In this document: piece by piece, positions 1-8,520 of the stretch
Position numbering within the stretch: position 1 is the first letter of the stretch
Layout of the letters: every line of letters begins with the position of its first letter
From: Segatella oris
Lineage (GTDB): Bacteria; Bacteroidota; Bacteroidia; Bacteroidales; Bacteroidaceae
Length of the DNA stretch: 64,000 nucleotides
Assembly (NCBI RefSeq): GCF_900637655.1
Contig: NZ_LR134384.1
Span: forward strand, 930,001-994,000
Direction: 5' to 3'
The notes under the pieces: generated by a model
What the model saw: only the letters and a program-made list of their open reading frames with translations
Told to the model about the DNA's origin: nothing
Databases searched by the model: none
Translations under genes and position numbers: made by a program

Positions 1-142
1 CGCTCATCTGTCGCTTCGGCTGATGCTTGTAGAGGTTTGATTTCTCAAGATAATAACAGTAGTTACACGCGAGATTACAGGCCGCGCCAACAGGCTTGAG
101 CATCACATACAGCGGACGTGCAAAGGGAGAAATGGTAGTCAT
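1..142 (-). CDS. Anaerobic sulfatase-maturating enzyme (radical SAM), N-terminal part
   Basis: The reading frame starts at the ATG complementary to 140-142 and runs off the window edge after 47 codons. Residues 22-29 read CNLACNYC, the CxxxCxxC cluster that binds the SAM-cleaving [4Fe-4S] cluster, followed by YYLEK, which is typical of anaerobic sulfatase-maturating enzymes. Such enzymes oxidise a Ser or Cys of a sulfatase to formylglycine in the cytoplasm without oxygen. The gene lies directly downstream of, and on the same strand as, a sulfatase with a Ser at the modified position, so the two very probably form a modifier-substrate pair. Only the start is visible, so the C-terminal SPASM cluster domain cannot be checked. 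Confidence 0.9.
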   Translation of the reverse strand, partial: MTTISPFARPLYVMLKPVGAACNLACNYCYYLEKSNLYKHQPKRQMS

Positions 143-204
143 AGATTTCGTTCTGAATGCTGACAGATATCTTTCTGTCGTACAATAATACTAAACAAAG
201 ACGG

Positions 205-231
205 CATGCGCAGGCATTTTGCCTGCGCATG
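205..231 (-). terminator. Hairpin between sulfatase and maturase
   Basis: An 11-bp perfect stem (CATGCGCAGGC / GCCTGCGCATG) with an ATTTT loop lies 6 bases past the sulfatase stop. The T run after it on the minus strand is poor, so it may attenuate transcription or stabilise the sulfatase mRNA end rather than fully terminate before the maturase gene. Confidence 0.55.
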
Positions 232-236
232 AGGCC

Positions 237-1802
237 TTATTTTACTTCGTCGGGCCACGGACATGGAGTGCCGCTTGCCTTTTCTGACGGGCGCTGTGCA
301 GCGACCTTACGAAGATAGTTGCCGAGTTTCTTCGACAGTTTCTTCACGATTGACGGACGTTCGGCAGCGAGATTATGCGCTTCGCCGATGTCATTAGGGA
401 TGTCATAAAGCTCCTTTTCGTGGGTCTTGTAGTTATAGATGAGCTTCCAATCGCCCTCACGAATGGCACAGTTCAGGCTGATGCCAGGCCCTACATTGCC
501 CCAGACATTGGGATAATTCCACACGAGCATGCGCCCGCGGGAGGGGTCTCCTGTGCCTTTCAGCAATGGGATGAAGCTCTTTCCGTCAACCTTTTGCGGC
601 ACCTTATAATGCTTGATGCCTGCCATTTCAAGTAAGGTGGGGAAGTAATCTTCTATCATCACATATTGCCTGCACACGGAACCCGGCTTCACCGTTCCAG
701 GCCAACTGACAATCATCGGCTCGCGAATTCCACCCTCATACATGGAGCCTTTGCCCGATTTAAGCGGCGAATTCTGCGTGAAAAGCGGCTGATCGCGCCA
801 TTGACTTCCCGTGGCATAGCCCCCATTGTCGCTCATGAAGATGACTATCGTGCGTCGGGTTTCATCGTTTTTATCAAGCCAATCAAGGATATCTCCAAGG
901 CTCTTGTCCATTCCTTCCACAAGAGAAGCATAGGCAGCCTCTTTCTCCGAGAGCCCTTTCTTCAGGTATTTGTCGTAGTAACGTGGGTCACGATCAATGG
1001 GAATATGCACCGCATAATGAGACATGTAAAGGTAGAACGGTTGGTTATAGCGCTTGGCCTTGTCGAGCGATTTCAGTGCTTCGCGCGTCAAAGCCTCCGT
1101 GAGAAAGGTGCCTGTATCCCAGTATTTTTCAAGCCCGGGAATAGCCATTTTGTGCTGTTTTGCAGGGTTGTCAGTGTTTCCATAGTGGCGTTCACTGAGA
1201 TAAGTAGCAGGCCCTCCGCCCGCATGTCCTGCGATATTGACTTCAAATCCCCAGTGATGTGGGTCTTCGCCAGGCGTATCCCGTGCCCCCCAATGTGCCT
1301 TTCCGCAATGTATGGTGTGATAACCTGATGCCTGAAGGAGGTTGACAAACGAGGTCGCCCGATAGGTGTTGCGACATCCTTCAACGCCACTGATGCCGTT
1401 ATAATTCCATTCGGGAAGCGTCAATCGGTCGTCTTTGAGGTCGGTAGACTTGTTCTTTTCCAATGTCCAGTTGGTCACTCTGTGGCGTGCAGCATTGCTT
1501 CCCGTCATCAGACTGCACCGACTTGGCGAGCTGATCGGACATGCATAAGCCTGACTGAACATCATGCCTCGCGCTGCCAATCGCTCCATATTGGGCGTTT
1601 CGTAGCGGTTATTATACATCGTGCGTTGGGTCCAGAAAGGCAGCGAAGTGTCTTGCCAGCCCATGTCGTCTACCATGAAAAGAATGATGTTCGGACGATT
1701 GTCAACGCGATCTTGTGCCCGGGCAGACGATGCCACTGCCAAGAACATGGCAGACAAGGCAACCGAGAAGTGGCCCATAGGTATAGGCTGAAATGTTTTC
1801 AT
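237..1802 (-). CDS. Secreted S1-type sulfatase, serine type
   Basis: This is a 521-residue sulfatase that hydrolyses sulfate esters, probably on a glycan, in the periplasm. A signal peptide is visible (hydrophobic stretch about 12-28, cleavage near ARA-QD, residue 30). The metal-binding Asp pair is at 45-46 (VDDMG). The formylglycine signature is Ser91-Ser-Pro-Ser-Arg followed by CSLMTG, so the modified residue is Ser91 rather than Cys; serine-type sulfatases depend on the radical-SAM maturase, and one begins just downstream. SDNGG near residue 325 is the second metal-binding block. It follows a SusC/SusD pair and a phosphatase on the same strand, which suggests attack on a sulfated substrate. 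The exact substrate cannot be read from the sequence. Confidence 0.93.
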   Translation of the reverse strand: MKTFQPIPMGHFSVALSAMFLAVASSARAQDRVDNRPNIILFMVDDMGWQDTSLPFWTQRTMYNNRYETPNMERLAARGMMFSQAYACPISSPSRCSLMTGSNAARHRVTNWTLEKNKSTDLKDDRLTLPEWNYNGISGVEGCRNTYRATSFVNLLQASGYHTIHCGKAHWGARDTPGEDPHHWGFEVNIAGHAGGGPATYLSERHYGNTDNPAKQHKMAIPGLEKYWDTGTFLTEALTREALKSLDKAKRYNQPFYLYMSHYAVHIPIDRDPRYYDKYLKKGLSEKEAAYASLVEGMDKSLGDILDWLDKNDETRRTIVIFMSDNGGYATGSQWRDQPLFTQNSPLKSGKGSMYEGGIREPMIVSWPGTVKPGSVCRQYVMIEDYFPTLLEMAGIKHYKVPQKVDGKSFIPLLKGTGDPSRGRMLVWNYPNVWGNVGPGISLNCAIREGDWKLIYNYKTHEKELYDIPNDIGEAHNLAAERPSIVKKLSKKLGNYLRKVAAQRPSEKASGTPCPWPDEVK

Positions 1803-1843
1803 TGTATGTCGGAATTTGGTTTTATTACATTGTTTTTGAGCCT

Positions 1844-1880
1844 CGTGTGAACGATATTGTCACACGACATCACAAAGATA
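1844..1880 (-). promoter_or_regulatory. Sulfatase promoter -7 box and 5'-UTR hairpin
   Basis: On the minus strand TATCTTTG (complement of 1873-1880) matches the Bacteroidetes -7 element TAnnTTTG. A perfect 7-bp stem (CGTGTGA / TCACACG, 1844-1866) starts near the expected transcription start, so the leader would begin with a hairpin. The -33 element is not clear. Confidence 0.5.
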
Positions 1881-1951
1881 ACATATTATTCAGACAGATA
1901 TAACCTGAAAACAAACTTTTGAATGATTTTGTAAGGATTATGAATGAAAAC

Positions 1952-2170
1952 GGAGATTGCAGCACTCTGTTTGTCAATCAAATTCAAACAAGATTTGCAT
2001 TCGCCTCTCCAATTCTTTCTCTTTGCCGTGAGAGAAAACATACAAGCACTCTCCCTTTTCCATGTCTTGTTACGAGAAGCAATGCAATATAACTGTAAAT
2101 ACGTTGCAATCTGCGTCATATCACGCGCTAATATGCGTCAAGTTACGCGGTGATTTGATGCAAACTACAA
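1952..2170 (+). repeat. Class III repeat element: promoter-like block plus 22-bp array A
   Basis: The left block (from 1952) is homologous to the block at 18640. It carries TTTG (1994-1997), a 20-base spacer and TCTCTTTG (2018-2025), a decayed Bacteroidetes promoter, then a GAGAG/CTCTC hairpin. The array follows as four consecutive 22-base units starting at 2083, 2105, 2127 and 2149. Units 2 and 3 contain TGCGTCA cores, unit 4 TGATGCA. In each unit the register is GYAAnnTGnnnCAnnTTRC with substitutions. The element fills most of the gap between sulfatase and phosphatase. Short frames crossing it on both strands are by-products of the repeat. Confidence 0.75.
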
Positions 2171-2323
2171 ATAAGGGTGATTAGATTTTGAAAACAGCCT
2201 CATATAAGCCAAGGGACAACAAAAGGGTATTTCCCACATATCAATGTGCTATACAACCTGACAGGAATAAGTCAACACAAATTTGACGGATTTACAAATA
2301 CTTATAAATCCGTCAGACTTGCA

Positions 2324-3589
2324 CTATAATAGTGATTGGAGATAGCTGCGAAGTTCTTTCCAACGATAATAAGGAAAAATATCTGTATGCAAAGCAACAT
2401 GTGCCTCTTTTTCATTATGGAGGATTTTCACTAAGACGTCATTCTTTTTATTCTTATAAAAAATCAACTGTATGTTGCCTGCCATGGGTACAGCTTTGAA
2501 ATCACTCCAAACTTTATAGACCTCATAAGGATTACTTACAGAGGCATTAAAATTCTCGAGTTTGATTAGGGCCAACAGTGGAATGATGTTGCCGTCATGA
2601 CCAAATCGCAAAGTAGCAGCAATGTTCTTATTGACAATTGCTTCATCGGCGCTTTCTATAATGTTCTTCACCAAAGGAACAGCTTTCCGTGGACAGGCAC
2701 CTTTACCATCTGCATGGTTGGCACCATCAACGTAGAACTTATAGTTGATGACCTGCCACAGGTCGAACAACTCACGATTGGTCAGCACTTGAGGCAACTG
2801 AATAGCGGTATCAATGTCCTGCATGTCAACAACTATCCAATAGAGTCCCCACATGAGTTCGCTTGGATTTACTTTCTTCAACACGTAGGTGCTATCGCTA
2901 AAAAGTGACTGACACATACGTTCGGGGCGCGTTTGGGCGAGTGAGAACTTACGATATTCTTCCACCCAGGGGCCATGCTTACCATCAGCAAATGCATTGG
3001 AAGCTTTCGACTGCCAGTTCAAATATCTCACATATTTTTCACTGGCTTCAAGGTGCATGTCAAGTCCTGGTGACAATCCTTTGAGTTCATCGCAGAAAGC
3101 TGCCATGCTCATTGCACACCGCAAGGACATGGTAGATCTTGCAGAGACTTTCTTTGTTTTTCTAAAGACTTCTGGGTAATGGGTATACATTCTATACGCA
3201 ATCCCACGATGCTGACGCTCACCAACAAATGTAAGGTCTCCGCCTCTGCCCTCTACAATGGGCCACAACTCTTGGAGTTTAACAAGCAAATCACGCCCTA
3301 AATCTGTCAGCGCATGCTGATTATCAGCATCCTTGAGTAAATCTATAATCCATTTGTAATCTTTATCTCTCAAAAGAAAACGAGAACCATGCCGACCATA
3401 ATGACTGATGTAGAATGGCTGATAGCCCTTGGGAGCTGGAGTTTGATGATATTCTTCTACAGGATAAGTTAAGTAAACTCCTCCTGCCTTGGCAGGGGTA
3501 GCATCAATCTCCTCGAAAGAAGTTTGAGCCCAGGTCCCACCAAATGACAGGAGAAGCATGATGAGCAGGTATAATCTAATAGCCTTCAT
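2324..3589 (-). CDS. Secreted histidine acid phosphatase (clan 2, phytase/MINPP-like)
   Basis: A 421-residue exported phosphatase with a signal peptide (hydrophobic 5-17, cleavage near TWA-Q). The catalytic motif is R66-H67-G68-S69-R70, where His67 would be phosphorylated. A second Arg lies in the SARST region (about 151), and the proton donor pair is His331-Asp332 (RFGHDGN). Family members remove phosphate from phytate, inositol phosphates, sugar phosphates or phosphorylated proteins. The start overlaps the end of susD by 14 bases, so the two are almost surely one operon. That places phosphate removal at the heart of this uptake locus and hints at a phosphorylated substrate. Inositol phosphate is one possibility, but the HD pair alone does not decide it. 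Confidence 0.85.
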   Translation of the reverse strand: MKAIRLYLLIMLLLSFGGTWAQTSFEEIDATPAKAGGVYLTYPVEEYHQTPAPKGYQPFYISHYGRHGSRFLLRDKDYKWIIDLLKDADNQHALTDLGRDLLVKLQELWPIVEGRGGDLTFVGERQHRGIAYRMYTHYPEVFRKTKKVSARSTMSLRCAMSMAAFCDELKGLSPGLDMHLEASEKYVRYLNWQSKASNAFADGKHGPWVEEYRKFSLAQTRPERMCQSLFSDSTYVLKKVNPSELMWGLYWIVVDMQDIDTAIQLPQVLTNRELFDLWQVINYKFYVDGANHADGKGACPRKAVPLVKNIIESADEAIVNKNIAATLRFGHDGNIIPLLALIKLENFNASVSNPYEVYKVWSDFKAVPMAGNIQLIFYKNKKNDVLVKILHNEKEAHVALHTDIFPYYRWKELRSYLQSLL

Positions 3590-5264
3590 TCTGTTTCAAT
3601 GTTGGATTATTTGTAAGTTCAGTTTCCGGTATTGGGAACAAAACGTATTTATCATCAACATCTGCACCTTGCTGCTGAGCAGCCTTCCAATCCCAATTAT
3701 TCCCTTTTGTAAACTTACCGAATCGAATAAGATCAGTACGGCGTTGAAGTTCTGAAGCCAATTCACGCTGGCGTTCTGCAAGGATGAAGTCAAGTGTAAG
3801 CTGTGAAGCTGTAATATCACCATTCACATCAGATCTAACACCTGCTTTGGCATACTTACCGCTCATATATGCACGTTCACGGATTTCGTTCACATAGTTG
3901 AGAGCATCTGTCATTGAACCGCCTTGTGCCCCACGCAAGATAGCCTCTGCAGCAATGAGGTAAGCCTCGCCAGTACGGAACATAGGAAAATTAATGGATG
4001 TATAAGCTTCACCTTGAACAGGAGACATATTGTTCTTGGTAACATTGCGCCATTTGATATAGCCATAACCACATGTGAACGTACTTGTCATTGCGCCCTT
4101 ATTATCATAGGTTTCTTTCTTTTGATTAGGAAGTGCTGTCATGAACTGTGCACGCTTGTCCTTTTTCTGATTACCCCATATGTCAGCTTTGTCAAACGAG
4201 ACATCATCGGCATCAAACGCATCTACAAGAGTTGCTTTGGCACGTACATTACCCCAACCACGTGAACCGATACCTGTTTTATAAAGTTTATTCATCGGAC
4301 CATTTACAAAGGCCTTCACATAGAAGTTGGTTCCTGCAGAACTCTGCGCCTTCTGCCCATCTTGACAAAGTGGCCAGATTATTTCAGAACACTGGTCATT
4401 ATCAGCAAGGAAGATGTGGCGATAGTCTAGAGCCAGTGGATAACCACCTTCATTAATGACTTTCTTGGCATAAGCAAGAGCATCAGTATAACGGTTTGCA
4501 CCTATCCATGTCTGTGCATTGAGATACATTCTCGATAGCAGGAACCATGCTGCTACCTTGTCTATTCTGCCATATTCATTCCTGTGTGGTGCTTTCAAAT
4601 CAGCATCAATGGCCTTCAGTTCACTTTCAGCAAATTCAAAAATTTGTTTTCTCTGCCACTGTACAGGGATTTCCTTTACACCCGTGTTCTCATCAATATA
4701 AGGAACATTACCAAAAAGGTCGCACAAGGTTGCATAGCAGTAAGCCCGAATGAAACGAGCCTCAGCGCGATAGCTTGCATATTCACCTGACATTTTATCC
4801 CAGAGTCCACGCTTTTTCAGCTTATCCTCCGTACATTCACGCAATACTTCATTGCAATAGGCAATACTCATGTATAGGCGCTGATAGGTCCAAGTGACTA
4901 CAGGAGCATTGGAGGCATCCCATGACAGATTGAGCATTTTGCGAAGACCATTGGAAGAAGAAGGCATGAGAAAATTGTCGGTGTTCAGTTCCTGAAGATA
5001 GAACAACAGACGCACATACCCTGAATAGCCTTCGTTTGCACCTTGCAAATCGCCATCTCCTCCATCGCCGCCTTTCTGACCAGTTAGAATCATTGAGCCG
5101 TAACACTTTGCAAGCATACCGGCATATCCGTCTGTTGTGCTGTAGACTTCTTCGCTAACAATCTGGTTATCATCAAGTGGCATGGTGTTAAGATCATTGA
5201 AACATGATGTAAATCCTAAACAAAATAGGATTGATATGACTGCGATGATTTTATTCTTATTCAT
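3576..5264 (-). CDS. SusD/RagB-family outer-membrane substrate-binding lipoprotein
   Basis: A 562-residue SusD-like protein. The N-terminus has a lipoprotein signal with Cys21 (FTSC-FND), placing it on the outer-membrane surface. The body shows the family pattern of helical TPR-like units (AEARFIRAYCYATLCDLFGNVPY near 165-190) and a C-terminal block (RTGEAYLIAAEAILR, AERQRELASELQRRTDLIRFGKF) typical of RagB/SusD. It would bind an oligomeric ligand and form the lid over the SusC channel encoded just upstream, with 20 bases between the genes. Downstream it overlaps the phosphatase gene. The ligand is unknown. Confidence 0.95.
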   Translation of the reverse strand: MNKNKIIAVISILFCLGFTSCFNDLNTMPLDDNQIVSEEVYSTTDGYAGMLAKCYGSMILTGQKGGDGGDGDLQGANEGYSGYVRLLFYLQELNTDNFLMPSSSNGLRKMLNLSWDASNAPVVTWTYQRLYMSIAYCNEVLRECTEDKLKKRGLWDKMSGEYASYRAEARFIRAYCYATLCDLFGNVPYIDENTGVKEIPVQWQRKQIFEFAESELKAIDADLKAPHRNEYGRIDKVAAWFLLSRMYLNAQTWIGANRYTDALAYAKKVINEGGYPLALDYRHIFLADNDQCSEIIWPLCQDGQKAQSSAGTNFYVKAFVNGPMNKLYKTGIGSRGWGNVRAKATLVDAFDADDVSFDKADIWGNQKKDKRAQFMTALPNQKKETYDNKGAMTSTFTCGYGYIKWRNVTKNNMSPVQGEAYTSINFPMFRTGEAYLIAAEAILRGAQGGSMTDALNYVNEIRERAYMSGKYAKAGVRSDVNGDITASQLTLDFILAERQRELASELQRRTDLIRFGKFTKGNNWDWKAAQQQGADVDDKYVLFPIPETELTNNPTLKQNEGY

Positions 5265-5284
5265 AGTTATATATTCTTGGGTAA

Positions 5285-6670
5285 TTAGAAATTCAGATTC
5301 ACTGATAAAGAGAATGTGCGTGGACGCGGGTAGACATCACGGTCGATACCATTTGCCAACTCGGGATCGATACCCTTATAGCCTGTAAGCGTACAGACAT
5401 TCTGTATGGTAAAAGCCAAACGGAGATCAGACTTGTCGTTCCATAATTTCTTAAAGGTATATCCCAATGTAATGTTGTCTAAACGGAAGAAATCACCTTT
5501 TTCAAGGAAGTAATCTGAATAGAGCTGCTGTACATCAAAGCCCAAATCCCGAGTAGAAGGAAGAATGTTAGAGAAGCTTCCTTGGTCACTATACACCTGC
5601 TGCAAATATTGGTCAGCACGAATATAGTTATAAACATAAGCTCCGAAAGCACCATGAGCATTCAAACCCAAATACCAGTTCTTATAGTTCACATGAGTAT
5701 TAAAGCCTAAATATGCCTTGGGCAGTGCACTCTTGTCAGTAGCATAGCGAGTTTCTGTAGAGGATACTGAACCATCGGGCTGCACATATTTCCCCTCTAA
5801 AGGCTTACCGTTATTATCGTATGCCTGTTTGGCAAGATAGAAGGTATATGGACGTTTGTTTACCATGAATACTTGAACATACTTTCCTGTTCCTGAGATT
5901 GCACCCGTTTGAACGAAGTTAAACTCGGAATCAATGGTATTCAACTTCGTAATCTTAGAAGTGTTCCATGTATAGTTGAGTCCTAAATCCCAAGTAAGAT
6001 CTTTCGTGCGGATAGGTTGTGTATTGATAGAAAACTCTATACCTTTATTGTTCATCTCACCAATATTCGTAGTGAGAATAGAAGAGAAATTAGTTCCTGA
6101 AATCACGTTGATAGTATTCAAAAGGTCTGTTGTATAACGCTTATACAAATCAACAGTTCCATAGATTCGGTTATCCAAGAAACCATAGTCAAAACCTACA
6201 TTCCAAGTTGCTGTTGTTTCCCACTTGATATCTGTATCGTAAGTATTCGGACGATAAGTGCGATACCATTTGTCTCCAAAACGATAGCTTGCCTCAGGAT
6301 AAGAAATTGTAAAGGTGGTCATATAAGGATAGTCATTGAGGATATCCTGCTGACCAGTTTCACCATAACTCAGACGCAATTTCAAATTACTCAAGACACG
6401 GTTGTCCTTGAGAAAATCCTCACTGCCCACACGCCATGCCAATGCAACAGATGGGAAATAGCCCCAACGATTACCTTTTGCGAAACGTGATGATGCATCA
6501 GAACGTAAGGTGGCTGTTAACATATACTTTTCATCATAGGTGTAATTGACACGACCATATAAAGAAAGCAAGTAATATTCTGACTCATAATGCGATGGGG
6601 GAGAAAAGTTCTTTGCCTGAAGGTGAAAGTGTGGTATCATTGTATTTCTTCCAGAAATGCTGCCAACCAT
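5285..6670 (-). CDS. SusC-family TonB-dependent receptor, C-terminal fragment
   Basis: This frame encodes the C-terminal half of the SusC beta-barrel. Homology to SusC proteins begins at HYESEYYLLSLYGR (coding from about 6600 downward) and runs to a terminal beta-strand ending in Phe (VNLNF), as expected for an outer-membrane barrel recognised by BAM. Residues before HYES are an out-of-frame reading of the overlapping N-terminal fragment, so the ATG at 6670 is not a natural start. Joined with the upstream frame, the protein would be about 1,020 residues, a normal SusC length. As the sequence stands, this part has no credible start signal of its own. Confidence 0.85.
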   Translation of the reverse strand: MVGSISGRNTMIPHFHLQAKNFSPPSHYESEYYLLSLYGRVNYTYDEKYMLTATLRSDASSRFAKGNRWGYFPSVALAWRVGSEDFLKDNRVLSNLKLRLSYGETGQQDILNDYPYMTTFTISYPEASYRFGDKWYRTYRPNTYDTDIKWETTATWNVGFDYGFLDNRIYGTVDLYKRYTTDLLNTINVISGTNFSSILTTNIGEMNNKGIEFSINTQPIRTKDLTWDLGLNYTWNTSKITKLNTIDSEFNFVQTGAISGTGKYVQVFMVNKRPYTFYLAKQAYDNNGKPLEGKYVQPDGSVSSTETRYATDKSALPKAYLGFNTHVNYKNWYLGLNAHGAFGAYVYNYIRADQYLQQVYSDQGSFSNILPSTRDLGFDVQQLYSDYFLEKGDFFRLDNITLGYTFKKLWNDKSDLRLAFTIQNVCTLTGYKGIDPELANGIDRDVYPRPRTFSLSVNLNF

Positions 6671-8345
6671 AACCTACCATTGCACTGAAATCATGCTTCT
6701 TATCAAACACATGCCGATAATTGGCATAGAGGTCTAAAAGCGTGTTGCGCTTATTCTGCGTGCCATCATAATCTAAGCCTGTACCATCTTTCATGTTTGA
6801 GGTGTACATCATTCCTGCTTTATCTGGGACATCCTTGGTATAAATGCTTTTGAGAATATCAAAACCAAGGTTTGCGTTCAACTGTAAGTCTTCAAAACCA
6901 TGCACTTTATAATTTACCGTTGCATTACCAATCGCACGGGATAGCTTATTGTTGAACTTCTGCAGTTCAAGTTGGGCCACAGGATTATCAGTCTGAATAG
7001 CCATTGGAGAACTGCCATTCATCCAAATAAAATTTCCCAATCCAGGAGTGTTGCTACCTCTTGCTCCAGTCATAACCGGACGCGTTGGGTCATACCGCAA
7101 TGCATTATTTACAACATCGCCACTTACCATTGCATTATCTTCATACGAAGCCTTCAGCTTCAAACCAACGGTGAGATGATTATCAAAGAATGTAGGATTA
7201 ATACCACCATCAAACGTATAACGGCTATAGTGATTGGTTCTAATGATACCACTCTGGTTTGTATAACCTACAGAAACACGATACGGAGCTTTTTTCATCG
7301 CATTGCCTGAAAGCGAAACATTGTGCTCTGTACCAATAGCCGTACGGAAGATTTCATCTTGCCAATCAGTATTTGCAGTGCCAAATGAAACACCAGCAGG
7401 TACACCAGTTACTGTTGGCACAAAGCTACGAAACTCGTCAGCAGTCAGCGGAGTAAGACGCTTGGCAATAACACCCACAGAGACATTTCCGTTATAATTC
7501 ACCTTTATACCGCTTTCACTTCCCTTCTTGGTAGTAATCACAATTACACCATTCGAAGCTCGTGAACCATAAATAGCCGTAGCTGAAGCATCTTTCAATA
7601 CCGTGAATGTCTCTATATCATTAGGGTTGATACCACCCAAAACATTGCCTCCACCCTCAATTGTTGAATTATCAACAGGAACGCCATCAATAACAATCAA
7701 TGGGTCGTTGCTTGCAGAAAGCGAAGCACCACTACGTATTCTGATAGTAGAACCTGCTCCGGGGGCACCCGAATTTGTGATAACATTCACGCCAGCAATC
7801 TTACCCACAAGGGCCTCTTGAGCTGTATTCTGCACACCTTTATTAAGATCATCGCGATTGATTGCCGTTACAGAACCCGTAAGGTCTTTCTTTTTCACCT
7901 GACCATAACCAATCACTACAAGTTCGTTCAGCGTATTACTATCTTCGTCCAGTTTGAAGTTATAGCTACGCTGATTGCCTACCTTGAACTCCTGTTGATT
8001 ATAACCTACATAAGAGATTACGAGTATTGCACCATTAGGAACATCTAATTGGAAATTACCATCCATATCTGTAACAGTAGCAATAGTACTTCCTTTAACC
8101 ATTACCGTGGCACCAATGAGAGGCTCACCGTTGGCATCTGAGACTTTCCCATTGATTTTCTTGCCATCTTGGGCAGCAGCACACACAGAGGATAGGTTAC
8201 CATGTACATACCCCAAGGCAACTGCACTTGTAGGAGTAATGAGCAATCCTGCCATACATAGCAAATGGAACAAATATCCACTTTGCCAAATACAATTTGA
8301 TTTTCTCTTCATCATAGATTTAATATTAGTAGTATTCTCTTTCAT
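6585..8345 (-). CDS. SusC-family TonB-dependent receptor, N-terminal fragment
   Basis: The fragment has a long signal region, then a carboxypeptidase-regulatory-like domain (about 63-135, INGKVSDANGEPLIGATV), a TonB-box-like stretch (NELVVIGYGQ, about 138-148), the plug domain (LTGSVTAI through VIVITTKKG, about 155-270) and the first barrel strands. It stops at 6585 after reading KELFSPIAL, while the frame expected from the family continues as SP-SHYESEY. SusC imports glycans or other large ligands with TonB energy and pairs with SusD. Met1 lies about 31 bases from a good promoter; Met11/12 is another possible start. If the frameshift is real, no functional transporter is made. Confidence 0.88.
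   Translation of the reverse strand: MKENTTNIKSMMKRKSNCIWQSGYLFHLLCMAGLLITPTSAVALGYVHGNLSSVCAAAQDGKKINGKVSDANGEPLIGATVMVKGSTIATVTDMDGNFQLDVPNGAILVISYVGYNQQEFKVGNQRSYNFKLDEDSNTLNELVVIGYGQVKKKDLTGSVTAINRDDLNKGVQNTAQEALVGKIAGVNVITNSGAPGAGSTIRIRSGASLSASNDPLIVIDGVPVDNSTIEGGGNVLGGINPNDIETFTVLKDASATAIYGSRASNGVIVITTKKGSESGIKVNYNGNVSVGVIAKRLTPLTADEFRSFVPTVTGVPAGVSFGTANTDWQDEIFRTAIGTEHNVSLSGNAMKKAPYRVSVGYTNQSGIIRTNHYSRYTFDGGINPTFFDNHLTVGLKLKASYEDNAMVSGDVVNNALRYDPTRPVMTGARGSNTPGLGNFIWMNGSSPMAIQTDNPVAQLELQKFNNKLSRAIGNATVNYKVHGFEDLQLNANLGFDILKSIYTKDVPDKAGMMYTSNMKDGTGLDYDGTQNKRNTLLDLYANYRHVFDKKHDFSAMVGYGWQHFWKKYNDTTLSPSGKELFSPIAL
6597..6601 (-). other. Frameshift site in susC: run of five C (five G on plus strand)
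   Basis: On the coding strand the sequence reads TTCTCCCCCATCGCATTATGA. With five C the frame gives F-S-P-I-A-L-stop; with four C it gives F-S-P-S-H-Y-E and joins the two halves exactly. A single extra C therefore explains the split. A sequencing or assembly error in the homopolymer, a recent mutation, or slippage in the run are all possible. Confidence 0.85.
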
Positions 8346-8382
8346 TATTAGGTTACAGAGATTAGATTGTCTATCGTTGAGG

Positions 8383-8414
8383 CAAAATTACATTAAAATC
8401 TATTCACAGTCAAG
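8383..8414 (-). promoter_or_regulatory. Promoter of the susC-susD-phosphatase operon
   Basis: On the minus strand CTTG (8411-8414), a 20-base spacer and TAATTTTG (8383-8390) match the Bacteroidetes -33/-7 pattern. Transcription would start near 8376, about 30 bases before the susC ATG. Confidence 0.75.
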
Positions 8415-8520
8415 CAATATTCAAATAAAGTAAGTGTATTAGAGTTATATTATTATTGATAATCAATAACTTACAAGTTTTAAAGACAAAAGAAAAGTAA
8501 GTTTTAGGTAAGTATTATTA

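Noticed and set aside
1886..2153. Short open frames on both strands across the class III element (also 18465-18765)
   Set aside because: Their similarity to each other simply follows the DNA repeat; the plus- and minus-strand frames cannot both be real, and none has its own start signals.
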